Shown one piece after another: positions 32,721 to 44,598 of a stretch of DNA of 64,000 nucleotides (position 1 is the stretch's first letter; each line of letters opens with the position of its first letter). Both the position numbers and the translations under genes were made by a program. This DNA comes from Clytia hemisphaerica (Eukaryota; Cnidaria; Hydrozoa; Leptothecata; Clytiidae), in the NCBI GenBank assembly GCA_902728285.1, contig CACVBU010000865.1:1083044-1147043 (forward strand), written 5' to 3'. The notes beneath the pieces were generated by a model. It had not been told where the DNA came from, ran no database searches, and saw only the letters and a program-made list of their open reading frames with translations.

Positions 32721-35059
32721 ATGACAGCGAACGACCCACTGACTTGTGGATTTTTGAAAGTGAAAGTCTTTAATTTATTGGTTCGAGATTGTTATAAATT
32801 GGGCAAATTAAGTGCTTGTACAGTTGACAAAGTAATACTTCTGAAATTCATTCTCGAGAAATTAAAGAATATTTTTGTGGTATTGAAACTTTTGATATAA
32901 ATTGGGCTTACTATGCAAAGAATTTAGTTGGCATCAGAAAGATATTATTTGATATTGGGAAGTCGACGTCGGTAGCAAGACCACCTAAAGAAGAAATTTT
33001 GAATACATTTTCCGAAAAGATTTGGAAAAGGTTGTCACAGTGTGAAAAAGAACTACACGAAAAAGAACATTTAAGACAGGGCTTTCCCTATTTCCAGTCA
33101 GTAAAAAGGCGAGAGTTCATTATGCCAAAGCAAAGAAAAATGGCTTGATTCGTGAACCAAAACGCACACCATTAGCTGACATTAGCAATTTTACCAAACA
33201 ACAGCAAGACAAAATAAAGAGACAAGTTATTAAAGAGTGCGAAACTATCAAAAATGCTTCTGCTATCAACAGGTATGGTTCTTTTATTTTTTATACACCC
33301 CTGTGTCACAGACCCGGTGGACCCCCCGCCCCGGTGGAAAAATAGGCCAAAAACTCGTACCCGGTGGAAAGGGTTGCAAAAATGGAGCAAAAATTTGAAA
33401 GTTGTTTTTCTCAATAAAGTAAAAATGGCTCAATCATGCTGCTCCTTTAAGTTTAAAAGAATTATAATTCATCTTAGGGTGCTGACAACCAACCAATAGT
33501 TCCGAAAACGAGGGAGAGTCCGTTCGAAAGAATCACTCGAAACCGATGAGCAGGCCGAAAACAGGTTTCGAAAAGAACAAGAGAAGATAAAATCTGGAAA
33601 GAAAAAGCCGCATAACCATGGTAACGATAGAAATTACGATTGGAATAGAGAAGGATGTTTACGAGAGGTTAAGAAATTGAAAGATGGGGACGTGATAAAC
33701 TATTCGGTACTTGGAAAAACATATGGGTTGAGGAACAAAAATGGAAAATCTGCTAGAAACCGAGGCCAACTTGTCAAACAATTTTTGATCAAAAACTAAA
33801 TTGACGTTTCAAGATTTCGTCCCGCAAAAATCAACCGTACAAGTAAAGCAGGAAAAGCTAGATTAAAGTATGTATATTTCGATATAAGTTCAACTCGTGA
33901 GTTCTAAATTTATAGAATTAGAATTGCAGATTACCACTGACTACCTCTGAAATCCTTCGTGATTCATTAGTGCGTTAATAATGATAATTGTTAGTTCTAT
34001 GTCTGTACTTGTCTGTACTGATCTGGTCTTGTGAAGGTATCCAACCACACATGTTCTCTTTACATCATCAGGCTACCCAATTCGAACGTTTCTGTACCAA
34101 TTGAGATGACCAATGAAACTCTCTCTGAAGTTTTACGTGAAGAAATTGCAAAGGTATATATATCCTGGTATATTTCTTTTTTTTTGCTACAATATAATTA
34201 AAATACAGTGTGCGATGTTCGACCGTTATTTTAGGCCCTGTAATTATTACTGGTCAGTTCAGGCAACAAGAGCTGAGTAAAAGGTAAGAGCTAATCTAAT
34301 AGAAAATGCATCAACCCTTGCTGTTCACTCTGTTTCCAATCTTTTCCTACTAAAATTTAGGGCGTTTATTCAGTTGGAGAGTTATTGATGCCACACACGT
34401 TCGAGAAACATATGGTTCTAAAAGATGGCGAGATTGTTATCGAAAGTTTCTCAGTTCAAGGTAAAATCTATTTCACCCTGTCCCAGTGGCCCATTTCTTT
34501 TGTCATTCAATTCAAACTTCATACTTCTAGAAAATATTCTAAATAGCTCGCTTTATTCTCAATAACAATACATTTTCTTACTATCGCCCAACTGGTCTTC
34601 AAAAAAACTCCAATTGGGACACAGAGAAAAGGGTGTTTTACTATTGATATCCTTTGTTTAATGACCCCCTATCCCAGACCTGCTTGGATTTTTCACCGTA
34701 ACAATAACAGACCAACCAAACCAAAAAACCAACCAAACTCGGTGAGGATTGATATTCCTTTCTATGTTTCTTATAGCTAGAGATTTGTTTTTTTTTCGGG
34801 CCAAACATTCTGTGGGAATGGAAAAATAGCACATTTTTTTGCCACGGCGATTTGGAATCGGATTCAATCGGATTCAATTTTGCTTTTTGAAGGGGCATAG
34901 CATCGAGGAAAAGCTTTGTCAACAATTTTTTGTTTTGTATCCGTTGAATACCATGAAGATGCTAATATAACACCAATTTTCAGGTCATTTCTTCCATCTC
35001 GTTTTTCTTAAATTGAATTCCGATGCCGTATAACCCTTTGGGGGACTTTTATTTTATTT

Positions 35060-36188
35060 ATTTATAGAATTATATTTCACAGGTCTATCGACCTCTACGA
35101 AATAATTTTAGATTTATAAATTGTCTAATTCTTCATCTGTCGTCCAGTCGTCAGAAGATATGGACAGAAGAGAAGACGTTGTTTTGGTCTTTGTCCTAGG
35201 TTTTCGAACTAGGCGAAGGTTTGTTCTAGGGCTTCCTCTTACATGCCAAACGAAATCGTCATTTTTTGAATTCATTTTTTTCGCCTTTTGACACATATCT
35301 TTAATAATTTTTCTTTCGTTGATGGTGAAGTCGTCTGTGATGCTAAAGCCACCAATTTCATTGAATCGTTTCAGCTTATGCAGATTTTGCATTATCCGTT
35401 CTTTTTCCTCTATACTTTTTAAGATCAACTTGATTGGACGCCAATGTAGCCCTTTTCGGTTTTGTCCAATGCGATGATGGTGGGACGGTTTGATATCTTG
35501 AACGCCAATGTTACCTAGTATACCTTCAATATCTATTTGTCTTGTTCCTGTTGTTCCTCTTTGTTGTCTACCTCTAATTCCACCATTCCATGTATAATAA
35601 TATTTCGTTTTCTTGATTCGATGTCTCTTTCTTCATTCTTGTTTTCTTGTTGGTGTTCTCTCACTGCTGATTTGAAATTATCCTTGTGTTTCTTAGTTAT
35701 TTCAGCGTATGTTTTTTCTGATGTTTTCTCTATGTAATTCGTCGTTTGCTTTATTTCTTCTTTTATAATCTGCTTGGTTTTTATTTCAAAGTCAGCCATC
35801 TTATTGGTTAAGATGTTTTCGATATCGTTCTTAAGGCTGCGGTTCTTGGCTAGCTGGTTTTTGAGATTTTTAATGACGTCGTCCTTCTTCTCAATCTCCC
35901 TCTGCATCATATGATACGAGTTCTCACCTATTTGACTCATTAGAGATCGTGTTATCCGCACGCAATTCTGACATAGATATTGTTCGTTATAAGTGTTGGC
36001 AAAAATTTGCAGCTGATAAAGCGGTAATTGTGTGCACTCGTAGTGTACCATGCGGTGGCATTTTCGGCATTTTAGACGGTTTTGGTCATCATCATCTGAG
36101 CAGGAGGTGGGAGTGCATGTTTGGTTTTGTTTAGCTTCTTCAAATGGTTGTTTTTCTTGCTTTTTGTCGGTTTTTTCGTTCATGTTTT

Positions 36189-36224
<36 letters not shown>

Positions 36225-36225
36225 T
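35060..36225 (-). mobile_element. LINE fragment carrying ORF1 only, in an intron
   Basis: A minus-strand insertion between exons of the plus-strand gene, containing the ORF1-type gene described next. A 34-bp A tract (T on the plus strand, about 36189-36223) lies just before its ATG. No endonuclease/RT part follows. Boundaries are approximate. Confidence 0.55.
35114..36183 (-). pseudogene. LINE ORF1 protein: PHD finger, coiled coil, RRM-like
   Basis: ATG at 36183. Residues about 24-75 hold a PHD-type pattern (C-S-D-D, C-R-K-C-H, H-Y-E-C, C-Q-N-C). A K/E/Q-rich coiled coil spans about 95-190, then R-N-I-I-I-H-G-M begins an L1-ORF1-like RRM. A one-base shift near 35535 moves to the frame ending at 35114 (R-P-I-K-L-I-L, I-T-D-D-F-T-I-N-E-R, W-H-V-R-G-S-P-R). 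Such proteins bind element RNA and chaperone nucleic acids. The domain order matches ORF1 of CR1/Tx1-like LINEs. Confidence 0.75.
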
Positions 36226-39200
36226 GTATCCCTTCGGCGGAAAATTGAGTCTAATTTTCAGATATTGAGTTAGTTTAAGAAATAAGAACATAAAACTAAC
36301 TTGGCTTTAGCTATGCTAATTGAAGAAAAAGAAATGAATCCGGTAAATTCATAGTTCCTAACTCAAATCACCGTGTGCAGCGATGGTATGTTTGTTACAT
36401 CATTTTTTCACTTGGAAAAAGAATTGAGTATAATTGTCCAGTTGGGACGAAATTTTTGTCAATTCTTCCAGTGGAAAGAGCTCCCAGTGAGAAGGGGGTG
36501 TTTGAAGTATTTTTTGAATTGTGTTTGCAGAATAAAGTTTTTAACCTTTTGTTTTTTTTGCATTATTTTTGATTTTTGATGGGAATATGAATGTCCAGCG
36601 AGATACTTCATTGTGGAAGATTATTTGCTGTGCTTTTGTTAATCTCCTTGAGGTCCATCACTGAGTTTTAATTATCTTATTATTTTTAGGAAGAAAGATT
36701 CCTCTTAAAGAAATACGGGAGTCATTTTTACGCTATCACCGGGAGTACTTACGCTTGATTTCAGACGAGGATTATAGCTCCATGAGTATCGAAAAACTTG
36801 AATTTGAATTTGAGAGGCTTGATGAACCTTTTGAAAGAGACCTGCCAAAGGATAAACTTATCGAACGTCTTAAAAATTTCCTGACATGCTGGCACGACGG
36901 TTCATCGATATCGAATCATGGTCACCTTCAAATCACTTTTAACGTTACCTTCGACAAGGCCTTGTTTTATACGAATGAAGAGTACCGTGAAAAGTTCCGT
37001 ATGTATTTTTTAGTTAAACTAAACATACCCATGCATTTCCTATTCCTCTATTTCTTAACTTCTCGTTTTTAAAACGTATTACATCAGCTCAGTCTTGTCT
37101 ACGGCTATGGTAATTACGCTAGTCAGTTAATGAAAGCATAAAATGTTTTCTTATAATTTCAGATAAAAACGTGAACGTTCAAGCAAAAATTAAATCTCCA
37201 AAGATGTATTTGCTAGCCAGATGTCCTTCAAATGAAGAGCAACTTTTCTATTGGAAGACATCAAGTCGTTGAGCTTTGACTTAGAAGTAGATGGAACAAT
37301 AGTTAAAGATGTCATGCGCTTTTTTAAAGGTTTGTTTTAAAAAAAACCCATGGTGTTTATTATAAAACTTATATATTTTTCTGATGAGACTAATCAATGA
37401 ATAAAAACAAACTTTCCCTGTTGTTTGAAGGTCTTTTAGCCTTTGAAAATTAATTCTTTTACATCTTTTACATTCATTTACAATATCACTTGCATTAAAC
37501 TCAGCCAAATTCAGCTAGTTGAGCTAATTACCCCACAATATATTACTTATAGATTATATTTAAATCTTTCAGGTGACGGTCCAGCTTGTCAGACTGAGTG
37601 TGGGCAGCAAAAAGGTGGTAACTATTTTTGTTGGGTTTGTCCTATATTAGCATCACGATCTAATGACTTCACACACTCAAACAACTTAGATTATCTCACA
37701 CTTGAAGATCGTATAAACAACGTGACTTTAACTAAAACTTCTAAACAAGCTGCTCGTTCGAAAAGGACCATTATTTTTCAAAACTTAGCATGGCAGACCT
37801 TAAAAACGAGTTACAAGGCAGAAAAATTCCTATCTGCGACGCTGAATCGACAAAAAAGCCTACTATGAAAGAATTAAAGTTGAAATTGTCTGAAAAAATG
37901 TGTGGAAACCATCGTGTCCCGGCGCTTGTTTTTAACCATCCAACTAAAGCTTCTATATCAGATAAACGCACAGTCCAGTCAATTTTACGCCTACATAACG
38001 TTGGTTTCCACCATTATATCCTTTTAAAAGAGCAATTCCCACAACCAACTAAACTAACACCACGAAAATTCTATGGCCAATATTACCATTCTCTGACCAT
38101 TCACACCCCTCTTCAATATCGAATCATTGACGGTATCTCCTCAAACGCTGAAGAAGAAGATCGTAGTTTCAACGATCTAAAGGCCTTTGCAAATCATACG
38201 TCAAATCACCATGCAGATCACATCATTTACAATTCTTTTATCCGATCTCAAGCTAAAAGCCAAGAACCAAAGCCAACAAACTACAAAGAAAACATAATCT
38301 CAAAAAAAGCTCGCAACCTTCCACCAAAGCTTGACTCATTTTTTTATTTTGAGGAGATACAAAAACACGAGCGTGACTATCAGACACATTTAGAGCGTAT
38401 CGCTGACTATTTACTTTTTGGAAACCTTTATTGGATTAAAACAAACAATGGTATTAAGTTTTTCGACATCACCAAGATCAATTCAAAAAAACTGAAACAT
38501 CATTTTCGTAGCTTTACAATCAAACAAGAAATCCAATACTTGAAAGAATGCTGGTCCAACTGTTTAAAAGACAGACACCGTTTGATTCCTGCTGCCAAAG
38601 GTAAATTGGTCGTCCTCAAAACCTTATCAGAATCTATTCCTAGCTCTCCCGAGACACGTGTTGAACCAGTCACTTCTAATCTATCACTATCATCTACTGT
38701 ACTACTTAATGAAGCAAATTCACCGTCATCTTCACTAGATTTCGGCGTTCCCATTTCTCAAAGTACACCTCTTTTTCCACCTTACAAAAAAGCTAAATAT
38801 ACTCCTTCTACCAGCATTTCAACGGTCAAAAAATCATCATCCGATTCAGAAGCGCCTCAAAAACCACTGATCTCAAAACAAAAATCACCAAAGCCAGTCA
38901 GTAAACTAGAAAAAGTCGATGATATTCATTTTACAGTTAAAACCTTTGTTCAAAGGCCAACCGATAGAAGTGAATATAAAAGTAAAAGCGCTAAGCTCCT
39001 ACAGTCAGTATTCGGAAAAATGGACATCATAAAACAATATGATACATTACGGTTTACAATGAAAAGTAAAAGATTCAGTTCATTAACCAAAGAAAAGTTT
39101 CAGGGTATTTGTGCTAAACTTGAGGTAATGGTGAAAAATGAAATTTCTAGACTTCAAGAACGAAAGAAGAAAATCGAACACGAGGAATTGAAAAAGTGTG

Positions 39201-39301
39201 ACTATAAATCCTGTGCACTGAAAGGCTCTAACAAAAATTATCATGAAATGGTTTCACGTAAACTTGGAATCTTAAAATCGATAGTTCATATTTTTAGCTA
39301 A

Positions 39302-39798
39302 TTTTTTCAGAATTTTACTAACCACAATTCATTTTTTATTTTATCTATTAAAAACGACGGTAGACACGCTTCTTTTATAAGAGCCAGTAAATTTGGCTGT
39401 GGCTCATTTCAATTCTTCTTATTTTCATGTTTAAATGTTCTTAAGCTTTTATTACTTTCAATAAGCCTGATCAGTTTCAAAACTTGTTAAGAGAAATAAC
39501 CTGAAAAGTAACTTTTTTGCTGCAAAAAGGTCAATAATTCGAATATCATTGGCAAAATATTTGGTATTTGGAAAAAAAATTGGTGTTTCTAAAGTTTCAG
39601 GGTCGGATTGTTCTTAGTATTTGGTAAATTTCAGCCCTATATTCTTATGAAGTTGTTCAAATAGAAAAAAGCGTAAGCTTGGATATTCTTATTTTTTCAG
39701 CAATTTTCAGCCTAAGATGTTCTTAAGTGCGTTCTTAAATAAAGAGCACTTAAAATTGGTAAAATTCCTTCTTATAAACTGGGTTCTAATAAAAAAAC
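39302..39798. other. AT-rich flank of the intact LINE
   Basis: No coding signal. Ends in acgtgtatt, the likely target site of the LINE. Confidence 0.4.
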
Positions 39799-39799
39799 G

Positions 39800-39834
<35 letters not shown>

Positions 39835-40010
39835 CTTTATTGAAACATAAACACAGGGTACATTACGAACATATAATACAAAATACTACTAAACATTAAT
39901 ATAGTCCCTCCCTCCGCTAGAAACTTAAGTTATATCGCCAGAGGCAAGGCTATGAAGAAAGGAAAAAGTAAAACAAGGTGTGACGTGGAGAGAGCTATGT
40001 TTGTAGTAGA

Positions 40011-43000
40011 CTAAAATAACGCACCACTGAACCTTCCAGATTCATGGATATATTCAACGACAGAAAAAATTATAGTTTGATTTAAAATTAAAGTCAAGCT
40101 TTCATCACCGTATAATAAAAACCGACAAAAATAAGAAGGGTTCAGTGGGAGGAAAATAATACCTAAGTCTTGTAGTTTGTCGAATAGAGATTGTCTCGCA
40201 AGGGAATATATAGAGCAGTGCAGAAAAAAGTGCTGAGTATTTTCAACTGAGTTAGTTCGACAACCACAAAAAGGGTCTAAAGTATCACGAAAACCATGCC
40301 TAAACCCTACCCGAAGTCGATTTAGAAAGACTACACCTTGATTGTCAGAAACATCAAAAACACGAGATTGTTTGGGTCTCAAAAATTTTAAAATTGCATT
40401 CTTAAAGGTCTTAACAGAAGGTAGATCTCTTATATTCGCGCCCAGGACATTCCACTGTGATATGCAGTAAGGAAAAAAAGTATTACGAAAACGCTCAGTT
40501 CGTATATTAAGAGGATAAATAGGATTTCTTGTTCTTATGTTAACTGGCTCTGTAAGCCTTGCTGGCAGATAGTTACGTAAGTAAGACGGAGCTTGGTTAT
40601 TTATGATTTTATAGAAAAATATCATTCTTCTGGCAAAGCGTCTGTCAGCAAGGCTTTCAAGGCCAAGTTCAGAGTATATTCTCTCCTGAGACGTTCCACG
40701 AAAGCAACCTGTGATAGCTAAGCAGGCATTATATTGAATGGATTCAAGCTTCTGCACAAAAGAGGCATTTCCTGGGCGGTCATATATGATATCACCGTAG
40801 TCAAGATGAGGTCTAATGTAAGATTTATAGATGGTAAGAAGAGATCTTCTAGGCACATGTTTGCGAAGTCTGTTAATAAGGCCAATACCTTTATTGGCCT
40901 TTTTTATCTTCTCCTCAAGATGGTAATCGAAAGAAAGTTTTGAATCTAAGATAAGACCTAGATGTTTCTGGTGCTCACTGACAGCGATGTTAGTGTTATT
41001 GAAGGAGATTACTGGAGCATTAGCAGGAGTGATTCTGCAGGTAAAATAGACTTCCACAGCTTGTTTAGAAGGGTCTGGGTTGAAAGACATCTTCCATTGA
41101 CGAGCCCACTCACTTATCCTGGCAAGATCTCTGTTTAGTACCCCAAGGCTCAAGAGCTGGTCCATCACAAGGGAGAATAAGGAGGTGTCGTCAGCAAAGA
41201 TTTTGGGTTTTGACTCAAGGTTTAATGGGAGATCATTAATGTAAATTAAGAAGAATAAAGGACCAAGAATCGAGCCCTGAGGTACCCCAGCATTGATCTT
41301 CTTCCACTCAGACGTTTTCCCATTCAACACAACTCTCTGATGCCTATCATCAAGAAAGTTACGTATTAAGGAAAGCAGAGGTCCGGTTACCCCATATGAT
41401 TTGAGTTTGAAAATCAAGCCATCATGCCAAACCCGGTCGAATGCCTTTGAAATATCTAAAAACACACCCCTGGTATCTAAAGAAGGGTTCACGTCAAACC
41501 CTGTAAAAATATCATGCGTTATGGACAACAACTGAGAAATGCAAGAGTCACCCTCCCGAAATCCAGACTGACATGGAGAAAATAGATTATTTGTTTCAAA
41601 ATATCTGTAAAGTGCATCATAGATACACTTTTCAAATATTTTTCCAAACACTGGAAGAAGAGAAACTGGTCTGTAATTTTTAGCTATGCTCCTGTCTCCC
41701 TTTTTATAGACAGGAACCACATTGCCTTTCTTCCACTGTGATGGGAAAATGCCAGAATTGATGGAAAGATTGAATATACTAAACAAAGGTTTTACTAGAG
41801 AATCACCACAGATCCTGATCATACGAGTAGAAACATTATCCCACCCATGGGCCTTGTTTACGTTTAAAGAATTAATAATTGACGCGATTTTTTCTTCGTC
41901 AAATTCAAGGTTATTTAGCCTGCAGTCAGTGAAAAATTGTTCAGGTGGCAGCACGCTGCCAGTTTCGATCAAAGAACATTGGTTTGCAAAAAAAGAGTTA
42001 AAAATATCGGCCTTCTCAGAAACATCGCTCACAAGGACGTTTCTTTCGTCGCGAATGGGTGGAATTTTAGGTTTTTTTCGTATGCTCAGGAACTGCTTAA
42101 GGGTAGACCAGTATTTCTTACTTCCGATGTTTGGATCATTTAAAGAATTGCCAAGACGAGAAAAATAGTTGTCCTTGGCAGTATTAATGGCTAATCTGCA
42201 CTCGACAACCATATCATCGAGTGCCTGGCGATCTAAGGGATTTTGCCACTTTCTCCATCGACGATATATTTTAGCCTTGTCCAGAAGCATTTGCTTTATC
42301 TCAGGAGTCATCCATAACGCATCTTTATCCCTGATTGTTATAATTTTGTTTGGGACAAAGTTAGAAAAGATGTTAAGGATATATTCAGAGAGAAGGGTGA
42401 CGCGATCTTCAACATTGAGCCCCAGGAAGGTAGTGTCCCAATCAATGGCATTCAGAGCAAGCATGATTCCCCTTTGGTCAGCGCGAGAGAAGTCCCAAAT
42501 CTTGCGTTTATAAGCTGGAGGGAATTTAATTTGATAATTTATTCTAACAAAAGGTATCTGGTGGTGACAACGGGAATTGAGGGAAGGTAAAACCCCAGAT
42601 TCTAAAATAGGTGTTCGCGAAGATGAAAAAATAAGATCTATACAGGATGGAGAGCACCCAGGCTTCAAGTGAGTTGGCTCGTCAATCAGTTGATGTAACC
42701 CATACTGCGTGGCTAAGTCGTTAATGTCCTCTCCTTGAGAATTTGTGATATCACCAGTCCACCAAACTGAATTTCTTGCGTTGAAATCACCAAGAAAAAT
42801 AGATAGAGTGGGAGAAACGTCATAAATGTTTTTGATTGTTTCCTCCCATTTTTGTTTGAATGCAGAAAATTCGTCTGCATTTTGACTAGGAGTACGGTAG
42901 AGAAGACAAAGAAGAAGTTTTTTCGAACCAGAATTAACTTCACAAACAAGGCACTCGTCAAGAGAAGACAACTCAGGCCTTCTCTCAACAGAAAGACCCC

Positions 43001-43478
43001 TTCTATAATAAAGACAAACACCACCTATTTTTGAGTTAGATGGGTGATCACATCTGAGTAGCTCATAATTTTCTATCTCCAACCTCGAATCATCACTCTC
43101 GATAGAGGAATCGAGAAACGACTCACCGACGCAGAAGATATCAAACTTGTGAGCACTCAGAAAGGCAGTGATTTGAGCAATCTTTGAAAATTTATTAACC
43201 CAAACGCTGTTTAGATTCCAATGTGAAATTGATAAGGTGTTATCTTTCTCTCTCGGCCCCGGGTTAGACTCGATATCTCCCGCCAAAAGAAGTAGGCTAA
43301 GCTTAAAAAATATAAATAAGTACTGCACCCAGAATATATAGAAACGAAGGGGAAAAAATTTTGAAAACCCATGGAAATTAAGACTAATGCGCAGACTGAG
43401 GCTAAATTTTGTGAGAAAAAAATTATAAGAATTAAAGTTTCCAATGCACGCTCTATACTGCTGCAAGCTTATTCCCAT
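40011..43478 (-). CDS. LINE ORF2: 2A peptide, endonuclease, reverse transcriptase
   Basis: 1155 residues, intact. Residues 1-60 are hydrophobic/F-L-rich. Residues 67-75 read G-D-I-E-S-N-P-G-P, the 2A consensus at which ribosomes skip the last peptide bond. The APE endonuclease follows at about 80-310 (W-N-L-N-S, G-E-S-F-L-D-S, L-G-D-F-N-A-R, I-D-L-I-F, S-R-C-H-H). The RT is at about 490-790 (K-N-Y-R-P-V-S-L-L-P, L-D-I-S-K-A-F-D-R-V-W, G-V-P-Q-G-S-I-L-G-P, F-A-D-D). The C-terminus has a C-G-C ... H ... C zinc-knuckle-like motif (about 1090-1115). It nicks DNA and copies element RNA. All catalytic residues I can check are present. Confidence 0.95.
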   Translation of the reverse strand: MGISLQQYRACIGNFNSYNFFLTKFSLSLRISLNFHGFSKFFPLRFYIFWVQYLFIFFKLSLLLLAGDIESNPGPREKDNTLSISHWNLNSVWVNKFSKIAQITAFLSAHKFDIFCVGESFLDSSIESDDSRLEIENYELLRCDHPSNSKIGGVCLYYRRGLSVERRPELSSLDECLVCEVNSGSKKLLLCLLYRTPSQNADEFSAFKQKWEETIKNIYDVSPTLSIFLGDFNARNSVWWTGDITNSQGEDINDLATQYGLHQLIDEPTHLKPGCSPSCIDLIFSSSRTPILESGVLPSLNSRCHHQIPFVRINYQIKFPPAYKRKIWDFSRADQRGIMLALNAIDWDTTFLGLNVEDRVTLLSEYILNIFSNFVPNKIITIRDKDALWMTPEIKQMLLDKAKIYRRWRKWQNPLDRQALDDMVVECRLAINTAKDNYFSRLGNSLNDPNIGSKKYWSTLKQFLSIRKKPKIPPIRDERNVLVSDVSEKADIFNSFFANQCSLIETGSVLPPEQFFTDCRLNNLEFDEEKIASIINSLNVNKAHGWDNVSTRMIRICGDSLVKPLFSIFNLSINSGIFPSQWKKGNVVPVYKKGDRSIAKNYRPVSLLPVFGKIFEKCIYDALYRYFETNNLFSPCQSGFREGDSCISQLLSITHDIFTGFDVNPSLDTRGVFLDISKAFDRVWHDGLIFKLKSYGVTGPLLSLIRNFLDDRHQRVVLNGKTSEWKKINAGVPQGSILGPLFFLIYINDLPLNLESKPKIFADDTSLFSLVMDQLLSLGVLNRDLARISEWARQWKMSFNPDPSKQAVEVYFTCRITPANAPVISFNNTNIAVSEHQKHLGLILDSKLSFDYHLEEKIKKANKGIGLINRLRKHVPRRSLLTIYKSYIRPHLDYGDIIYDRPGNASFVQKLESIQYNACLAITGCFRGTSQERIYSELGLESLADRRFARRMIFFYKIINNQAPSYLRNYLPARLTEPVNIRTRNPIYPLNIRTERFRNTFFPYCISQWNVLGANIRDLPSVKTFKNAILKFLRPKQSRVFDVSDNQGVVFLNRLRVGFRHGFRDTLDPFCGCRTNSVENTQHFFLHCSIYSLARQSLFDKLQDLGIIFLPLNPSYFCRFLLYGDESLTLILNQTIIFSVVEYIHESGRFSGALF

Positions 43479-43809
43479 AGCAAGCCATACCGTTCGACAA
43501 GTACAAGACCAAAAATTGATTTACAAGAATAGCCCTCACAAACACACAAAATTGTAAAAAAAGTATGACAAAACATTACTAAAAATGAGAAAAAAAAAAA
43601 AAAAACAGAAAAAAGCTGAAAAGAAATTACTGTAATTAGGTACTTAACAGTGCCAAACACAAGTGTAATCACGACCGTAATCAAAAGTAATTATTTGATA
43701 AAAGGGTGCCGTTAGTTTATGAATGAAATCAAAAGAACTAGCAATACTTTATAAAATATTGTCAAAAAGAGAACACAAAAAGTTATACCAAGACATTAGA
43801 GAAAGAAAG

Positions 43810-44598
43810 CTATTTTGTGTTCAAAATTCTGTTTTTAAAAGAATCAATGTTATCAAAAAACTTATACTCTTTTGACTTCATGCGAGCCACAACATTGCAA
43901 TTGATGTCAGCAAAAACAAAGTCCACAGGACAATTTCCACCAACAATGAATTCTCTTGCTTTGTCGAGAAGATTGAGACGGTTTTTAGTGAGGTCGAGAT
44001 AGACTTTAAAATCATTTGTAGTTTTCCTCGACTTATAAACATCTGTTCGTTTAGCAAAGGAAAAGAACTTCACTATGATTGTTTTTTTCTCTTTCCCAAC
44101 CCGGTGGGCACGATCAATATCAGAATGCGAGATTTCAAGATTAAGTTTATTTTTGCAAACATTTACAACGGTATTCAAGCAATCTTTAGCTGATTCGTTT
44201 TCCTTAGTCTCGATTCCATTTATCCTCAGACAGTATCTTCTGCTGTACTGTTCTTGAGAATCGGACTGCTTAGTAAGAAAATCGACTGAACTAGACAAAA
44301 CAGCATTCTTATCTAGCAATTTGTTAACTGAGTCCTCCAATACAAAAACTTTGTTTTCCAGCTTAAGGATTCTTTCTTCATGATCCTGACCCTCAATCTC
44401 AAGAGAAGCAATCTTCCTGTCTTGGTCATCAATACGTTTAGCCATCTCAATAAACATTTCTTTAATCTCACTCACGTCTTCTTTGGAAGCTAAAGACTTC
44501 GACAATTTAAGAAGCTTTGCATCAAGTTTTGTGTCCAATAAATCTCCATATTTTTCAACATCAGAAGAACTTCTTGTAATTTTGTTTGCTTGACTCAT
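43810..44598 (-). CDS. LINE ORF1 coiled-coil RNA-binding protein
   Basis: 262 residues, ATG at 44598. N-terminal S/K-rich 30 residues, a heptad coiled coil at about 35-110 (D-D-Q-D-R-K-I-A-S-L-E), then an RRM-like core starting Y-S-R-R-Y-C-L-R-I-N-G-I and a C-terminal domain with I-D-R-A-H-R-V-G and I-V-K-F. This matches the L1 ORF1p/Transposase_22 layout: trimerising, RNA-binding nucleic acid chaperone. It lies 331 bp upstream of ORF2 on the same strand and is uninterrupted. Confidence 0.9.
   Translation of the reverse strand: MSQANKITRSSSDVEKYGDLLDTKLDAKLLKLSKSLASKEDVSEIKEMFIEMAKRIDDQDRKIASLEIEGQDHEERILKLENKVFVLEDSVNKLLDKNAVLSSSVDFLTKQSDSQEQYSRRYCLRINGIETKENESAKDCLNTVVNVCKNKLNLEISHSDIDRAHRVGKEKKTIIVKFFSFAKRTDVYKSRKTTNDFKVYLDLTKNRLNLLDKAREFIVGGNCPVDFVFADINCNVVARMKSKEYKFFDNIDSFKNRILNTK

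Larger units (their letters stand above)
32721..39301 (+). pseudogene. Decayed multi-exon gene of an unnamed, probably mobile family
   Basis: Inferred exons: 32721-33272, 33500-about 33867, about 34074-34153, about 34361-34461, about 36691-37000, about 37163-37331 and 37573-39301, each with GT/AG borders where clear. Landmarks in order: F-N-L-L-V-R-D-C-Y, K-N-G-L-I-R-E-P-K-R-T-P-L-A-D, Y-S-V-L-G-K-T-Y-G-L, S-V-G-E-L-L-M-P-H-T-F-E-K-H, G-R-K-I-P-L-K-E-I-R-E-S-F, M-Y-L-L-A-R-C-P-S-N-E-E-Q and G-D-G-P-A-C-Q-T-E-C-G-Q-Q-K-G-G-N-Y-F-C-W-V-C. The 37790-39301 part is a long frame with an S/P/K-rich low-complexity middle. Frameshifts near 32880, 37250 and 37785 and a TAA near 33798 disable it. I recall similar uncharacterised proteins repeated in cnidarian genomes. 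A transposase role is inference, not shown. Confidence 0.6.

Noticed and set aside
41722-42513. Plus-strand frames of 68-148 residues
   Set aside because: Antisense shadows of the intact 1155-residue LINE ORF2.
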